Assembly (NCBI GenBank): GCA_025655595.1
Contig: JAHXIO010000010.1
Location: 182,114-246,113 of the forward strand
Reading direction: 5' to 3'
Length of the DNA stretch: 64,000 nt
From: Candidatus Thiodiazotropha sp. (ex Monitilora ramsayi)
GTDB taxonomy: Bacteria > Pseudomonadota > Gammaproteobacteria > Chromatiales > Chromatiaceae
The position numbers were made by a program, and so were the translations under genes. Below the pieces are notes generated by a model. It worked only from the letters and a program-made list of their open reading frames with translations, had not been told where the DNA came from and did not search any database. This document shows positions 9,185 to 18,615 of this stretch, piece after piece. Within the stretch, counting starts at the first letter, position 1; every line of letters starts with the position of its first letter.

Positions 9185-9865
9185 CTATCGTTTGCATTCC
9201 AGTGCGAAGCGATAGCCGCGTCCGCGCAGGGTCTCTATCGGTTTGTAGCTCCCTTCAGGATCCAGTTTCTTGCGCAGACGTCGCACGAACACCTCCAACG
9301 TATTGCTGTCCCTGTCCCAATCCTGTTCGTAGATATGCTCGGTAAGGTCGCTTTTAGAGACCACCTCGCCGGCATGCAGCATCAGATACTCCAATACCTT
9401 GTACTCATAAGCCGTCAGTTCCACGGGAGCGCCATCGAGTTTGACGCTTTTAGAGGAGGTATCCAGCACCACGGGTCCCCCATCGATCACCGGTTGAGAC
9501 CATCCCGCCGAACGTCGAATCAAGGCATTCAGCCTGGCTAGCAGCTCCTCCACGTGGAAAGGTTTGACCAGATAGTCGTCAGCCCCTGCCTCCAGGCCTT
9601 CGACCTTGTCCTGCCAGTTACCTCGTGCGGTAAGGATAAGAATGGGAAAGTGCTTGTCTAGCTTACGCAGTTCACGGATGACCTCAATCCCCGAGAGCTG
9701 CGGCAACCCGATGTCGATAACACCCAGATCCATGGCATATTCACGCCCGAGAAACAGCCCGTCGCGGCCGTCCGCGGCCGCATCGACCGTATACCCCTCC
9801 CGGCGCAGGCGATCTGCCAGGGGTTCCCGGATATCGGCCTCGTCTTCGACTAACAATACTCGCAT
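9185..9865 (-). CDS. PhoP-like OmpR-family response regulator
   Basis: 226 residues. Receiver domain: acidic pair in LLVEDEADIREPL, phospho-acceptor Asp near 52 (GVIDIGLPQLSG), conserved Lys in VKPFHVEELLARL. The winged-helix DNA-binding domain occupies about 130-226 (YEYKVLEYLMLHAGEVVSK ... DSNTLEVFVRRLRKKL). The sequence pattern is closest to PhoP/QseB types. It is preceded by the PepSY gene and followed by its kinase, a layout where PepSY proteins often modulate the kinase. Confidence 0.92.
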   Translation of the reverse strand: MRVLLVEDEADIREPLADRLRREGYTVDAAADGRDGLFLGREYAMDLGVIDIGLPQLSGIEVIRELRKLDKHFPILILTARGNWQDKVEGLEAGADDYLVKPFHVEELLARLNALIRRSAGWSQPVIDGGPVVLDTSSKSVKLDGAPVELTAYEYKVLEYLMLHAGEVVSKSDLTEHIYEQDWDRDSNTLEVFVRRLRKKLDPEGSYKPIETLRGRGYRFALECKR

Positions 9866-9882
9866 CGAACTTATTCCTGGTG

Positions 9883-10140
9883 TTAACGCCTGTTGCCTTT
9901 ACGGCGCTCACCACCGGCATCGATTCTCAGCCGTCGCAGTTTCCCTTCATCCGTCAGAATCCGGATATTGTGTGTCCGGCGTCCATCGCGCTCCAGAGTT
10001 TCAGCGGAAATCACCCGTCCCCCCGTACGCTCCTTCGCTTGCCTCACTGCCTGATCCAGGCTGAGATCTCTCGCCATCAGCGGTACCGAGAGCAGCAGAC
10101 TCAGGAAAAAGACACCGATTTGTAGGGCTTGCTTCTTCAT
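9883..10140 (-). CDS. PepSY-like small periplasmic protein
   Basis: 85 residues starting at the Met at 10140 (MKKQALQIGVFFLSLLLS), giving a clean signal peptide ending at PLMA. The longer frame adds 20 residues with no function evident. The mature part (LSLDQAVRQAKERTGGRVISAETL ... HNIRILTDEGKLRRLRID) has the PepSY shape: helix followed by three strands. It lies 17 bp upstream of the response regulator. Such genes are often the first target and feedback modulator of PhoPQ-like systems (family knowledge), which makes this a likely regulatory partner (inference). Confidence 0.72.
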   Translation of the reverse strand: MKKQALQIGVFFLSLLLSVPLMARDLSLDQAVRQAKERTGGRVISAETLERDGRRTHNIRILTDEGKLRRLRIDAGGERRKGNRR

Positions 10141-10162
10141 ACCAACTCGCCAGATCCTCAGT

Positions 10163-10194
10163 AAAAACACGTGGAGAATAACTCTCCACGTGTT
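10163..10194 (-). terminator. Intrinsic terminator after the glycine-zipper gene
   Basis: A perfect 12-bp inverted repeat (AACACGTGGAGA at 10166-10177 and TCTCCACGTGTT at 10183-10194) has a 5-nt loop. On the minus strand the stem is followed by a short T run. It lies about 53 bp past the stop of the glycine-zipper gene and separates it from the PepSY-RR-HK operon. Confidence 0.8.
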
Positions 10195-10246
10195 AATCAC
10201 GACTCATTCAGAGGCTTCACACCGGACCTGCTCAGACGACATCCGT

Positions 10247-10783
10247 TTAATATGAGATGTCGGGCCTGACATTCACCATAACGGGTATCCGCTTGCCAGG
10301 ATGCTCCTGAGTGCGGGTGGTGAAAAGCCTCCCCTTGTAACGATATGTTACATCATAGCCGACCAACTCTTCTTCATAGGTCGTTTTATGGGTGACTTCG
10401 CACCGACGCTCCAGTGAGGTTGTCGTGTAACCTCCCCTATTGTTTTTATGGCTGATATCGTGACCGATGGAACTACCCAACAGTGCGCCCGCAACCGTAG
10501 CCACATCTTTACCGCGACCCCGCCCGGAACTGACTTTATTGGCCACCACACCACCGATGATGCCACCCAATATCGTACCCGTGTAGCTATGATGCTTCGG
10601 TTGCTGGCGGGTGACCTCTTCATCCCAACAGTGTCGTTCCGGATGGGAGATCTCAACCGTACGATAGACGGGTTCCGCCTCGATCACTTTGGCGGTATCC
10701 TGAAACCTTTCTCGATGTCCCGCCTCTACCGTTACTGAGGCTGCCATCAACAGTGCGCTGAGTGTGACCAGTTGCTTTTTCAT
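10247..10783 (-). CDS. Glycine-zipper 2TM-domain envelope protein
   Basis: 178 residues from the Met at 10783 (MKKQLVTLSALLMAASVTVEA), which gives a proper signal peptide; an upstream Met at 10837 would spoil it. The centre (TGTILGGIIGGVVANKV ... VAGALLGSSIGHDI) is a Rick_17kDa/glycine-zipper-2TM repeat. The C-terminus (CEVTHKTTYEEELVGYDVTYRYKG) is the usual extension of the family, found in outer-membrane-associated proteins of proteobacteria. It sits upstream of the PepSY-PhoPQ-like genes, is separated from them by a terminator, and may be a regulon member (inference). Confidence 0.82.
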   Translation of the reverse strand: MKKQLVTLSALLMAASVTVEAGHRERFQDTAKVIEAEPVYRTVEISHPERHCWDEEVTRQQPKHHSYTGTILGGIIGGVVANKVSSGRGRGKDVATVAGALLGSSIGHDISHKNNRGGYTTTSLERRCEVTHKTTYEEELVGYDVTYRYKGRLFTTRTQEHPGKRIPVMVNVRPDISY

Positions 10784-10921
10784 TGTTGCTCTCCCGAAGC
10801 CGTTAAACCGTAAATCCAGAGGGTTTCCTCTATTCATGGCTACAGCTTACGACTGCTAAACTGAACAAAGGCTTAACCAAGTTCAGGAATACCCCGCCCC
10901 CCGATAGATCAGCGTTCAGAA

Positions 10922-12004
10922 ATGCCGACAAACCTGCTGCAGAACCTTCTCTCCCTCTACCTGGATGCCGCACCCTGGCTGTTGCTGGGACTGATCATGG
11001 CGGGCCTCCTGAAGGCCTGGATGCCGGAAGGTCTGCTGCGACGAAAGCTGGGTGAAGGGCGCTTCTGGCCGGTCTTCAAAGCCACATTGATCGGCGCCCC
11101 CCTGCCGCTCTGCTCCTGCGGCGTCCTACCCGCCGCCATGGGATTGCGGCGTTCAGGGGCCTCCAAGAGCGCCACCGTCTCTTTCATGATTTCGACACCT
11201 GAAACAGGACCTGACTCCATTGCGCTGACCTACGCCCTGCTGGGCCCCTTCATGGCCGTCGTCAGGCCCGTGGCCGCCATTCTCAGCGCCCTCTTCACCG
11301 GACTGCTCAATACCTTCGCTGTGAAAGAGCAGGTGACTGAGAGACCAACGATATCTTTACCTGTCACAAACGCACCAGCCTGCGGCTGCGATAATGATGA
11401 GTGCGCCAAAACGGAAAAGGGTTCTGAATTACGTGGATGGCAGCGCAGCCTGAACGGGTTGCGCTATGCCTTTCAGGACATATTGGACGACATCTGGCTG
11501 TGGCTCTTCGCCGGCCTGCTGCTGGCGGCACTGGTAATGAGTTTCGCCCCCCCTGACAGCCTTGCCAGTTGGGGTGATGGGCTGCCGGCCATGCTGATGA
11601 TGCTGGTCATCGGCATCCCCATGTACATCTGCGCCACCGCTTCCACACCGCTGGCGGCGGCGATGATCCTGGCCGGTATTTCACCGGGTACGGTGCTGGT
11701 CTTCCTGCTGGCGGGACCGGCCACCAATCTGGCGACAATGGGAGTCATCCAAAGAGAGATGGGCACCAAAACATTAATTCTCTATCTGCTCGGAATTTCA
11801 CTGTCCAGCATTCTGTTGGGGCTGGTGACCAACGGCCTGGTCAGCGCCATGGATATCTCGATAACGGTTGGCCAAAGCGTGAACCTGGGTGAAACCGGTC
11901 AGTGGATGGCCTATCTCAGCGGTACGCTCTTGCTCTATTTCTCCCTCAGAAGCCTGATCAGGCAGACGCAATCACGAATCAAGCAGAGCCGGGTAACCTC
12001 TTGA
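10922..12004 (+). CDS. SO_0444/ArsP-type permease (putative Cu/Zn or metalloid efflux)
   Basis: 360-residue membrane protein of the YraQ/ArsP permease superfamily. Diagnostic segments are APLPLCSCGVLPAAMGLR near 59-76 with its Cys pair, then SFMISTPETGPDS, and a second half repeat with VIGIPMYICATASTPLAAAM near 230-249. The cytoplasmic loop contains a metal-binding-looking stretch, CGCDNDEC near 154-161. This layout (permease halves plus Cys-rich loop) matches the SO_0444 subgroup annotated as Cu/Zn efflux; the substrate is a family-level guess. The czc/cus remnant directly downstream supports a metal-resistance setting. Confidence 0.85.
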   Translation: MPTNLLQNLLSLYLDAAPWLLLGLIMAGLLKAWMPEGLLRRKLGEGRFWPVFKATLIGAPLPLCSCGVLPAAMGLRRSGASKSATVSFMISTPETGPDSIALTYALLGPFMAVVRPVAAILSALFTGLLNTFAVKEQVTERPTISLPVTNAPACGCDNDECAKTEKGSELRGWQRSLNGLRYAFQDILDDIWLWLFAGLLLAALVMSFAPPDSLASWGDGLPAMLMMLVIGIPMYICATASTPLAAAMILAGISPGTVLVFLLAGPATNLATMGVIQREMGTKTLILYLLGISLSSILLGLVTNGLVSAMDISITVGQSVNLGETGQWMAYLSGTLLLYFSLRSLIRQTQSRIKQSRVTS

Positions 12005-12122
12005 ACCGGGCAATCATCAAGGCATGACGGTAAACGTGTTTAATTCATGAAGTTTCTCTGAGACACCTGTCTCGTCAGCGATCAGCCCTTAATCTCACTG
12101 AGTTTTCGTTCTACGCTGGGGC

Positions 12123-12517
<395 letters not shown>

Positions 12518-12588
12518 TCCTGTGATCAGAGCATATATTCGGATATCGCCAGGGAGGGTGATTTTCGGAATCTGTCCGTTACGCGCTA

Positions 12589-13266
12589 TCAGGGTTTCAG
12601 GAGATAAACCTGCTCCCACATCCGGCTGACACCTTTGCCGCCATAGCGCTCGGTATCCTCAAGAATATTGAGCGTATGCAGCAACTTCACAGAATAGTCG
12701 GATTCAAAAAGCGCTCTGACTTCCGACTCCGCTACGCAGTATGGCGGGCCCGTCATCTCATTCTGCGGATAGTCCATTGCTACAAGCAGTAGTTTGGCCT
12801 TGCTCGGCAGATGCTTCTTGAATAGGGCCACATAGTGGCGACGTTGTACCGGATTCAGAGCGATGAGTGAGGCACGATCATAGACCGCATCGATATCACT
12901 GTTGTCCAGTAAGGCGAAATCGAAGATATCCCCGCAAAAGATCTCATAGGGACCGGCCGTCCAGCGTTCGAATCCCTCCACAGACTCGACTTCGGGCGTA
13001 AGGTGGCACTCCTTGAAAAAAGTCTCCACAGCCAAAGGGCTCAACTCGATCCCGCGTATGCGATAACCCTGCTGCGCCAGCCAGACCATGTCCCGACTCT
13101 TTCCGCACAGCGGCGCCAACACCAAAGCCCCTTTTGGCAAGCAGAGTGCGTGCCAATGATTGAGCAAGTGGGTATTGAACTCCACATGGTGCCAACCGAT
13201 ATTCTCATCCCGCCATCGCTGTACCCAATTGGAATTGGGTTCCCGTAGATTGTCGGCTTCACTCAT
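12589..13266 (-). CDS. tpm: Thiopurine S-methyltransferase family protein
   Basis: About 225 residues. SAM-dependent methyltransferase: motif I region LAPLCGKSRDMVWLAQQGYRIRGIELSP, and the N-terminal TPMT signature WVQRWRDENIGWHHVEFN. Bacterial Tpm enzymes methylate selenium and tellurium oxyanions or thiols, a family property. I prefer the Met at 13266 (MSEADNLREPN), which starts just before the signature; a GTG at 13296 is an alternative. It is a single gene between the czc scar and adk. Confidence 0.92.
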   Translation of the reverse strand: MSEADNLREPNSNWVQRWRDENIGWHHVEFNTHLLNHWHALCLPKGALVLAPLCGKSRDMVWLAQQGYRIRGIELSPLAVETFFKECHLTPEVESVEGFERWTAGPYEIFCGDIFDFALLDNSDIDAVYDRASLIALNPVQRRHYVALFKKHLPSKAKLLLVAMDYPQNEMTGPPYCVAESEVRALFESDYSVKLLHTLNILEDTERYGGKGVSRMWEQVYLLKP

Positions 13267-13373
13267 CTCCCTTCTCCACTGCACCTTTTCAGACACTACT
13301 ATTACGACAGATCACGAGAATAAAATATCACATCGGCATGCAAGAACGGTGCATCGCCACCATCCTGCCCAGA

Positions 13374-13408
13374 AAGAAAAAACCCGCTCATAAAGAGCGG
13401 GTTTTTTT
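13374..13408 (-). terminator. Bidirectional intrinsic terminator after adk
   Basis: AACCCGCTC (13381-13389), loop ATAAA, GAGCGGGTT (13395-13403) makes a 9-bp GC-rich stem. It is flanked by an A-rich run on the left and a T run on the right, so it works in both directions. It lies 36 bp beyond the adk stop. Confidence 0.9.
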
Positions 13409-13444
13409 GTACGCGACCCGGTCATGCAGGGCCTGTCTCGTTTA

Positions 13445-14083
13445 CTAAGCGAGACGGTCCTGGATCGCCTCGACAACTGCGTCACTGGAGGTGGCGCTGA
13501 CGGTCAGCAGCATGTCCTCACCGCGATAGAAACCGACCAGGGGGGCGGTCTTTTCGTTGTAGACATCCAACCGGTTGGAGATCGCCTCTTCTGTCTCGTC
13601 GTCACGCTGAACCACATTGCCACCACATTTATCGCAGACACCCTCGACCTTGGTCGGCATGCTTTTGACATTGTAGATGGCGCCACAATCGACACAGGTG
13701 CGTCGGGTAGTCAGGCGATCCAGAATCACGTCGCGGGGGACATCGATCTCCACGGCGAAGTCGAGCACGACGTCGATCTTCTTCAGCAGTTCCTTGAGCG
13801 CCTCTGCCTGGGGAATGGTCCTGGGGAAACCGTCCAGCAGAAAGCCGTTGGCACAGTCGGGCTCCTGCAGCCGCTGCTCCATGATGCCCATGATAAGATC
13901 ATCCGGCACCAGGTCGCCCGCCTTCATGAAAGCCTCTGCCTGCTTGCCCAGTTCGGTACCCGCCTGCACGGCACCGCGCAGAATGTCTCCGGTGGAGATC
14001 TGCACCGAACCATCCAGCTGTGTCAGCTGCTTGGCCACGGTACCCTTACCTGCTCCGGGCGCACCCAGTAGAATCAGTTTCAT
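13445..14083 (-). CDS. adk: Adenylate kinase
   Basis: 212 residues; catalyses ATP + AMP to 2 ADP in the cytoplasm. P-loop GAPGAGKGT at 7-15, AMP site STGDILR at 30-36, and DGFPRTIPQAEAL near 84-96. The LID domain carries four cysteines (C130, C133, C150, C153) that bind zinc, a variant seen in some Gram-negative bacteria in place of the His/Asp network of E. coli. A good AAGGAG Shine-Dalgarno lies about 8 bp upstream of the ATG. It ends with the strong terminator at 13374-13408. Confidence 0.97.
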   Translation of the reverse strand: MKLILLGAPGAGKGTVAKQLTQLDGSVQISTGDILRGAVQAGTELGKQAEAFMKAGDLVPDDLIMGIMEQRLQEPDCANGFLLDGFPRTIPQAEALKELLKKIDVVLDFAVEIDVPRDVILDRLTTRRTCVDCGAIYNVKSMPTKVEGVCDKCGGNVVQRDDETEEAISNRLDVYNEKTAPLVGFYRGEDMLLTVSATSSDAVVEAIQDRLA

Positions 14084-14233
14084 TGATCGCTCCTTTTGTT
14101 ATATTTGTGCCGGTATTGAATCCGGTCGTCGTTGCCATCTGTTGGCATATTGATAAAAATCCGGGCGCTATTATACGCATTTCAGCCTCCAGGGAAGCCT
14201 TTATCCCTGCACGATGCAGGGGTCAAACAACTG

Positions 14234-14878
14234 ATGCACCAAAAAGATAGTCATATTTATCTTTCAATACAGATAGTTAAGATAGTCTCTCTCTGCCTGT
14301 GCCTAGGCCTGTTGAGCGCCTGCTCAACCAGTCCGCCGCGCAACACCGCCAATGCCTGCGACATCTTTACAGAGAAGGACGACTGGTATGAGGCCTCCCA
14401 GGACGCTTTCGATAAATGGGGAGTACCTGTTCACGTCCAACTGGCGATCATCCATCAGGAATCCCGCTTCAAGCACGACGCCAAACCGCCCCGGGACAAG
14501 CTCTTCTGGTTTATCCCCTGGTTTCGCAAGTCATCCGCCTACGGCTACGCTCAGGTCAAGGACACTACCTGGGACTGGTACCGGGAGAAGACCGGCAATC
14601 GCTGGGCCGACCGGGACGACTACGAGGATGCGGTGGATTTCATCGGCTGGTACGGCAATGTCACTCACCGAACCCTGGGTATCTCCAAGTGGGACGCTTA
14701 CAACCAATATCTGGCCTACCATGAGGGTCACGGGGGGTTCAAACGCAAAACCTATAAAAAGAAACCCTGGTTGATGAAAGTCGCCCGCAAGGTGGACAGT
14801 AACGCCAATCGCTATCGCGCACAGATCGGCAAGTGTAAGGATGAGCTGGAGAGTGGTTGGAGTTTGTGGCCTTTTTAG
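14234..14878 (+). CDS. Lysozyme-fold (SLT-like) lipoprotein, putative lytic transglycosylase
   Basis: 214 residues from the Met at 14234 (MHQKDSHIYLS); the longer frame from 14132 would put 34 residues before a signal peptide. Lipobox LLSAC near residues 24-28 predicts an outer-membrane lipoprotein. The catalytic-type region IIHQESRFKHDAKPP contains the Glu expected in SLT goose-lysozyme folds. SAYGYAQVKDTTWDWY and YLAYHEGHGGF follow, corresponding to the GLMQ and AYN motifs in altered form. It likely cleaves peptidoglycan (inference). Confidence 0.78.
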   Translation: MHQKDSHIYLSIQIVKIVSLCLCLGLLSACSTSPPRNTANACDIFTEKDDWYEASQDAFDKWGVPVHVQLAIIHQESRFKHDAKPPRDKLFWFIPWFRKSSAYGYAQVKDTTWDWYREKTGNRWADRDDYEDAVDFIGWYGNVTHRTLGISKWDAYNQYLAYHEGHGGFKRKTYKKKPWLMKVARKVDSNANRYRAQIGKCKDELESGWSLWPF

Positions 14879-14948
14879 CAGAAAAAAATCGCGCCAATGA
14901 CGCTGAGACACCGTCCTCTGGCATCTCAATGCATTTCAAATAGTTAAC

Positions 14949-15683
14949 TCAACGCCCCAGAATCTCGTCCACCTCTTCTTGCGGCAGTACCTGCGCTGTG
15001 TACCCGCCTTTTCCGATGACGGATTCGATGGCTCTGACATAGGCGCGCAGGTGGCTCTTCGATCCATCCAGTAAGGATTCGTAGACGTTGCGGATATCCT
15101 TCTGGTCCGTGTAGGCCAGACCGCACGACGCAATGTCGTCAATACCGTTGTCCTGTTCAACGATGACTTTGGGGCACTGGACGATATCGAGCATATCCAG
15201 CTCTTCGATGAAGGCACCCACATAGAGGGCATCCATCTCGCTGGACTTGGCAAGGTTAGTAAGATATTCGTACTTTTCGGTGAAATAGTCACCATACGCC
15301 GCGCCGGTAAACATGCCGACGTTGTCGTTGGTATTTGGGTCGGCGATGCCATAGGAAGCCAATAGATTCTTCACCGCGTCCGTATGCTGCTGTTCCGAAT
15401 TATCGATTCTCCCGAACACCACGGAATCGGGGTAGAGGGTGCCCAGTTTGGTATAGACATCCCTGGCCAGTTTCTCCTCTTCCCGCATGAAAATCATGTG
15501 AGTGGCCTCGTTGAAATCGAGTGTGGCACTGTTGGACTCGCTTTGGGAAGAGGTGCTCTCAGTTGCACTCTCCCCTGTTCCCGTGGAAGGTCTTCCGTTC
15601 TGTCTGGCATGTGATAACTGCATAGCCGCCAGTATGGCGACAAGCAGGAGCGTGATTACACTTTTCTTGGGGGTCATGGTCAT
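14949..15683 (-). CDS. DUF2202 domain protein (ferritin-like helical), exported
   Basis: About 244 residues. A Met at 15683 (MTMTPKKSVITLLLVAIL) gives a signal peptide ending at LSHA, then a low-complexity Ser/Thr/Gly linker. The DUF2202 domain is recognised by FMREEEKLARDVYTKLG, RIDNSEQQHTDAV and LASCGLAYTDQKDIRNVYESLLDGSKSHLRAY. The E-x6-D/H pattern (EEEKLARD ... EQQH ... SHLRAY) resembles a ferritin-like four-helix diiron site. Role unknown. It is separated from the EnvZ-like gene by about 286 bp of AT-rich sequence. Confidence 0.83.
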   Translation of the reverse strand: MTMTPKKSVITLLLVAILAAMQLSHARQNGRPSTGTGESATESTSSQSESNSATLDFNEATHMIFMREEEKLARDVYTKLGTLYPDSVVFGRIDNSEQQHTDAVKNLLASYGIADPNTNDNVGMFTGAAYGDYFTEKYEYLTNLAKSSEMDALYVGAFIEELDMLDIVQCPKVIVEQDNGIDDIASCGLAYTDQKDIRNVYESLLDGSKSHLRAYVRAIESVIGKGGYTAQVLPQEEVDEILGR

Positions 15684-15969
15684 TTCCGGCTCCAAAATTT
15701 TTGCGGGCAATATGCGAATTACGCCCGATGGGTCGATATGTGCCGAAAAGCTTACGGCTTTTAATCAGGGAAAAGGTTTCAATATGTTTCACTCACCCGG
15801 AGCCGGGGAAACCTTTGAAACAATTTGCGCTTTAAAACAACAATCACGCCATACTTAAGCGTCCACACACAAAATACACGGCAGTTATCTTATTGTTTTA
15901 TATGAAATATTATCAGTCATCCTGCAGCCATGAGAATGCTGTCACAGATCGGACATCTTCCTCCCCGGA

Positions 15970-17298
15970 CTACTCACTTTGCGGTGTGTCGATGGGAAGT
16001 TTCAATCTCGCCACTGTGCCACCCGCCTCCGTTTGATCCAACTCGACCCGCCAGTCGTTCATTCGACAGAGTTGATCGACGATAGCCAGACCCAAACCAC
16101 TCCCACCTGATGTGCGATTGCGTGAACCCTCCAGGCGTTTGAATGGCTGGAACACGGCGCGACGCTGATCCACGGGTATACCTGGCCCCTGGTCGATGAC
16201 CTCGATGCAGACCTGGTCGACTTGGGTGATACACGTTATCCGTACCGGCTTGGCGCCACTGTATCGAATGGCATTATCGATCAGATTATGGAGTACGCGA
16301 CGAAAGGTCGAGAGTGGAACATTATAGGTAAGCCTCTCCTGACACTCACTCTCGATCTCATTGCCGTGTCTCTCATACTCGGCCGTCAGCTCAATGATTT
16401 CCCGGCACAGATCGGTCGGTTGCGAAGCCTCCTGAGTCAGCCCCTTGGAGAGTTGAAGCGTGGCGGTGATGATCTCATTCATTTCCACGAGATCGTCACG
16501 CATGTCCTGAACCATCTCTCTATCCGGGTTCTCTTCAAGCAGTTCCAGCTCCAGCTGCATTCGTGCAATGGGGGTTCGCAGATCATGGGAGATGCCGGCG
16601 AGCAGTGTGGTTCTGTTCTCCATCAGCATCTGCAACTGCTCCTCCATGCGATTGAAGTTACGTGTCAACTCCACTAACTCCTCCGCCCCTTTCTCTTCGA
16701 GGGGTGCGCCTCGCCGCCCCGCCCCAACTCTCGTCGTCGCCCTGACCAGCGCCGCCAACGGGTGAGTGACACGCCTGACGATGACCAGCGAAGTGATCAC
16801 AGCGATGAGCGTCCCCGCAACAACCATAACGATCATCGTCAGCGGGATCTGGGTCGTGAACCGCTTTTGATTGAATCCCGCTCTGATAATCCTCCCACCC
16901 ATCGGGATATCGACCCATCGCCACTCAGGCATCACATTGTCAAACAGAAGCGTATGACTTTTACCGGTCCGTCCATTCAATGATTGGATGAAGTAGTTCT
17001 CGTAGAATTCTGGCGACACATCAACTGACAGCGATGAATCGGCCAAGCCGATCAGAAACTGGTGGTGCTCGCGCATCTCCCGCTCGAAATCGGGACGTGT
17101 GCCGGGAGGAAGCTCCACCCAGATCTGGGCGGACAAAACCGCCATGGAGGAGAGGTCGTCGGCCACCCGTTTTGTCAGGGGCAAGGTGACAAAATAGATA
17201 AACAGGGAGAGAGAAAAGAGTGAAAAGATCAGAAATGCCAGTGTGAAGGCAAGTGCAGTTCGACCGAATAAGGTGCTGGCTCTGAACCGGTGATTCAC
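15970..17298 (-). CDS. envZ: EnvZ-like sensor histidine kinase
   Basis: 442 residues with two transmembrane helices (12-36 and about 155-177). A short periplasmic domain, HAMP, HisKA (LLAGISHDLRTPIARMQLELE, His near 240) and HATPase (N-box NLIDNAIRYSG, G1 IDQGPGIP, G2 SGLGLAIV) follow. The HDLRTPLTRIR-like H-box and length match EnvZ. Its start overlaps the OmpR-like gene by 4 bp. It likely senses osmolarity or envelope state by analogy. The symbol rests on synteny and domain match, not on a search. Confidence 0.88.
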   Translation of the reverse strand: MNHRFRASTLFGRTALAFTLAFLIFSLFSLSLFIYFVTLPLTKRVADDLSSMAVLSAQIWVELPPGTRPDFEREMREHHQFLIGLADSSLSVDVSPEFYENYFIQSLNGRTGKSHTLLFDNVMPEWRWVDIPMGGRIIRAGFNQKRFTTQIPLTMIVMVVAGTLIAVITSLVIVRRVTHPLAALVRATTRVGAGRRGAPLEEKGAEELVELTRNFNRMEEQLQMLMENRTTLLAGISHDLRTPIARMQLELELLEENPDREMVQDMRDDLVEMNEIITATLQLSKGLTQEASQPTDLCREIIELTAEYERHGNEIESECQERLTYNVPLSTFRRVLHNLIDNAIRYSGAKPVRITCITQVDQVCIEVIDQGPGIPVDQRRAVFQPFKRLEGSRNRTSGGSGLGLAIVDQLCRMNDWRVELDQTEAGGTVARLKLPIDTPQSE

Positions 17299-18026
17299 GT
17301 CGTCGGTTGGTTCCCTTGCGGAGTGAAGATGTAGCCTTTACCCCAAACGGTTCGAATAAACTTCGGATGGTCGGGGTTGGACTCCAGCTTTTTTCTGAGA
17401 CGGGTTACCCTGACGTCGATACTGCGATCATAGGGTGATCGTTCATAACCCTTGATCAGTTCGATCAGATGATCCCGGCTCAATACCCGGTTCGGGTTTT
17501 TCACGAAGGCTTCGAGCAAGGCATACTCCCCCGATGTCAGGCTGATCTCTTCACCATCGTGGGAGATCGAATTGGTGGTCAGGTTCAAGACATAGTCCCC
17601 GAACCGAAAAGTATCCATCGATTGGGGATCGAAGTTGCCCTGCTGATTCAACTCGTTTGTCCGCCGTAATATCGCCTTGATTCTGGCGGAAAGTTCCCTG
17701 GGATTGAAGGGTTTCGCAAGATAGTCGTCCGCGCCCACCTCCAGGCCGATGATTTTGTCGATATCTTCACCTCTGGCGGAGAGCATGAGAATTGGTACCG
17801 AACAGGTGGCCCGCAATCTTCTGGCGATGGAGAGACCGTCCTCTCCGGGTAACATCAGATCGAGCACGATCAGATCGACCTGATGATCGGCAAGATAGTC
17901 ATCCATCTTCTGACCACTGCCCACACCGGTCACACGAAAACCCTCCTTGGTGAGAAATTTGATCACCAGATCCAACAGTTTTCTGTCGTCATCGACGACC
18001 AGCACTCTTTTCTTGTCTGTGTCCAT
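17295..18026 (-). CDS. ompR: OmpR-like response regulator
   Basis: 243 residues. Receiver: VLVVDDDRKLLDLV, phospho-Asp in LIVLDLMLPGEDGLSIARRLR, Lys in LAKPFNPRELSARI. The C-terminal winged helix ends VDVRVTRLRKKLE-like (SIDVRVTRLRKKLESNPDHPKFIRTVWGKGYIF), the OmpR/PhoB signature. It heads an ompR-envZ operon, with a candidate self- or divergent-gene operator in its upstream region (TGAAACA/TGTAACA repeats at 18091-18107). Confidence 0.92.
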   Translation of the reverse strand: MDTDKKRVLVVDDDRKLLDLVIKFLTKEGFRVTGVGSGQKMDDYLADHQVDLIVLDLMLPGEDGLSIARRLRATCSVPILMLSARGEDIDKIIGLEVGADDYLAKPFNPRELSARIKAILRRTNELNQQGNFDPQSMDTFRFGDYVLNLTTNSISHDGEEISLTSGEYALLEAFVKNPNRVLSRDHLIELIKGYERSPYDRSIDVRVTRLRKKLESNPDHPKFIRTVWGKGYIFTPQGNQPTT

Positions 18027-18090
18027 TACCGTTCAATCCAAAGGAAAGTGACGGAAATGTAGCATGTCATGCATGCCATCAGGCTTAACT

Positions 18091-18107
18091 TGAAACATCC
18101 TGTAACA
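18091..18107. promoter_or_regulatory. Candidate OmpR box (tandem TGWAACA, 10-bp phase)
   Basis: TGAAACA at 18091-18097 and TGTAACA at 18101-18107 repeat with an exact 10-bp period between ompR and the divergent exported-protein gene. OmpR-family dimers bind head-to-tail half-sites with about 10-bp spacing. A further GGTAACA lies at 18133-18139. A second pair exists at 20419-20435. Confidence 0.5.
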
Positions 18108-18195
18108 GATCACCCCATATTGGAAATCGGGCGGTAACAGCTTCGTTCTACGCTAAAAGTCATGAACGGGAAGATCAGACTGTAGGAGAACGATC

Positions 18196-18582
18196 ATGAG
18201 CAATTCCATTAAAGTATTACACCTTTCACTACTCCTTGCCATGACAGTACCAGTATCAAACGCCATGGCGGAGAGCGACATCGATCGAGCCATTGATAGA
18301 GATCAACTGCAAGCATCCGTTGCCGAAGAAGTGGATAATGACGGTCATCAATTCAGCAACGAGTCTGAATCGGATCGCCTGCGACACCGTGTCAATGAGC
18401 AGGAGAGAGAGCAGACAAGATCGGAAGTGCAGGACGCACTTAAGAAACAGATGAAGCATCAATTCAAGCACAGGTTTCAATATGAGGAGAGGACCGCTGG
18501 ACAAGCTTTCGGTAGCGGTGGTTCAATGAGTCGCGGCGGAGGCCAGCGAGGCGGTGCAGGGAGCGGCGGCGGACGCCGGTGA
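18196..18582 (+). CDS. Small exported protein with charged helix and Gly/Arg-rich tail
   Basis: 128 residues, no recognised family. A signal peptide (residues 1-25, ending NAMAE) precedes a highly charged helical region (SDIDRAIDRDQLQASVAEEVD, then RVNEQEREQTRSEVQDAL). The final 22 residues are Gly/Arg rich (GSGGSMSRGGGQRGG type). A clear Shine-Dalgarno, TAGGAG, stands 8 bp before the ATG. It is divergent from ompR-envZ and 33 bp upstream of another Gly-rich exported protein. Function is unknown; an OmpR-controlled envelope or secreted protein is plausible from its position. Confidence 0.68.
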   Translation: MSNSIKVLHLSLLLAMTVPVSNAMAESDIDRAIDRDQLQASVAEEVDNDGHQFSNESESDRLRHRVNEQEREQTRSEVQDALKKQMKHQFKHRFQYEERTAGQAFGSGGSMSRGGGQRGGAGSGGGRR

Positions 18583-18615
18583 GAACTGCTGATAATCCTT
18601 GAGGTCAGAGAAAAC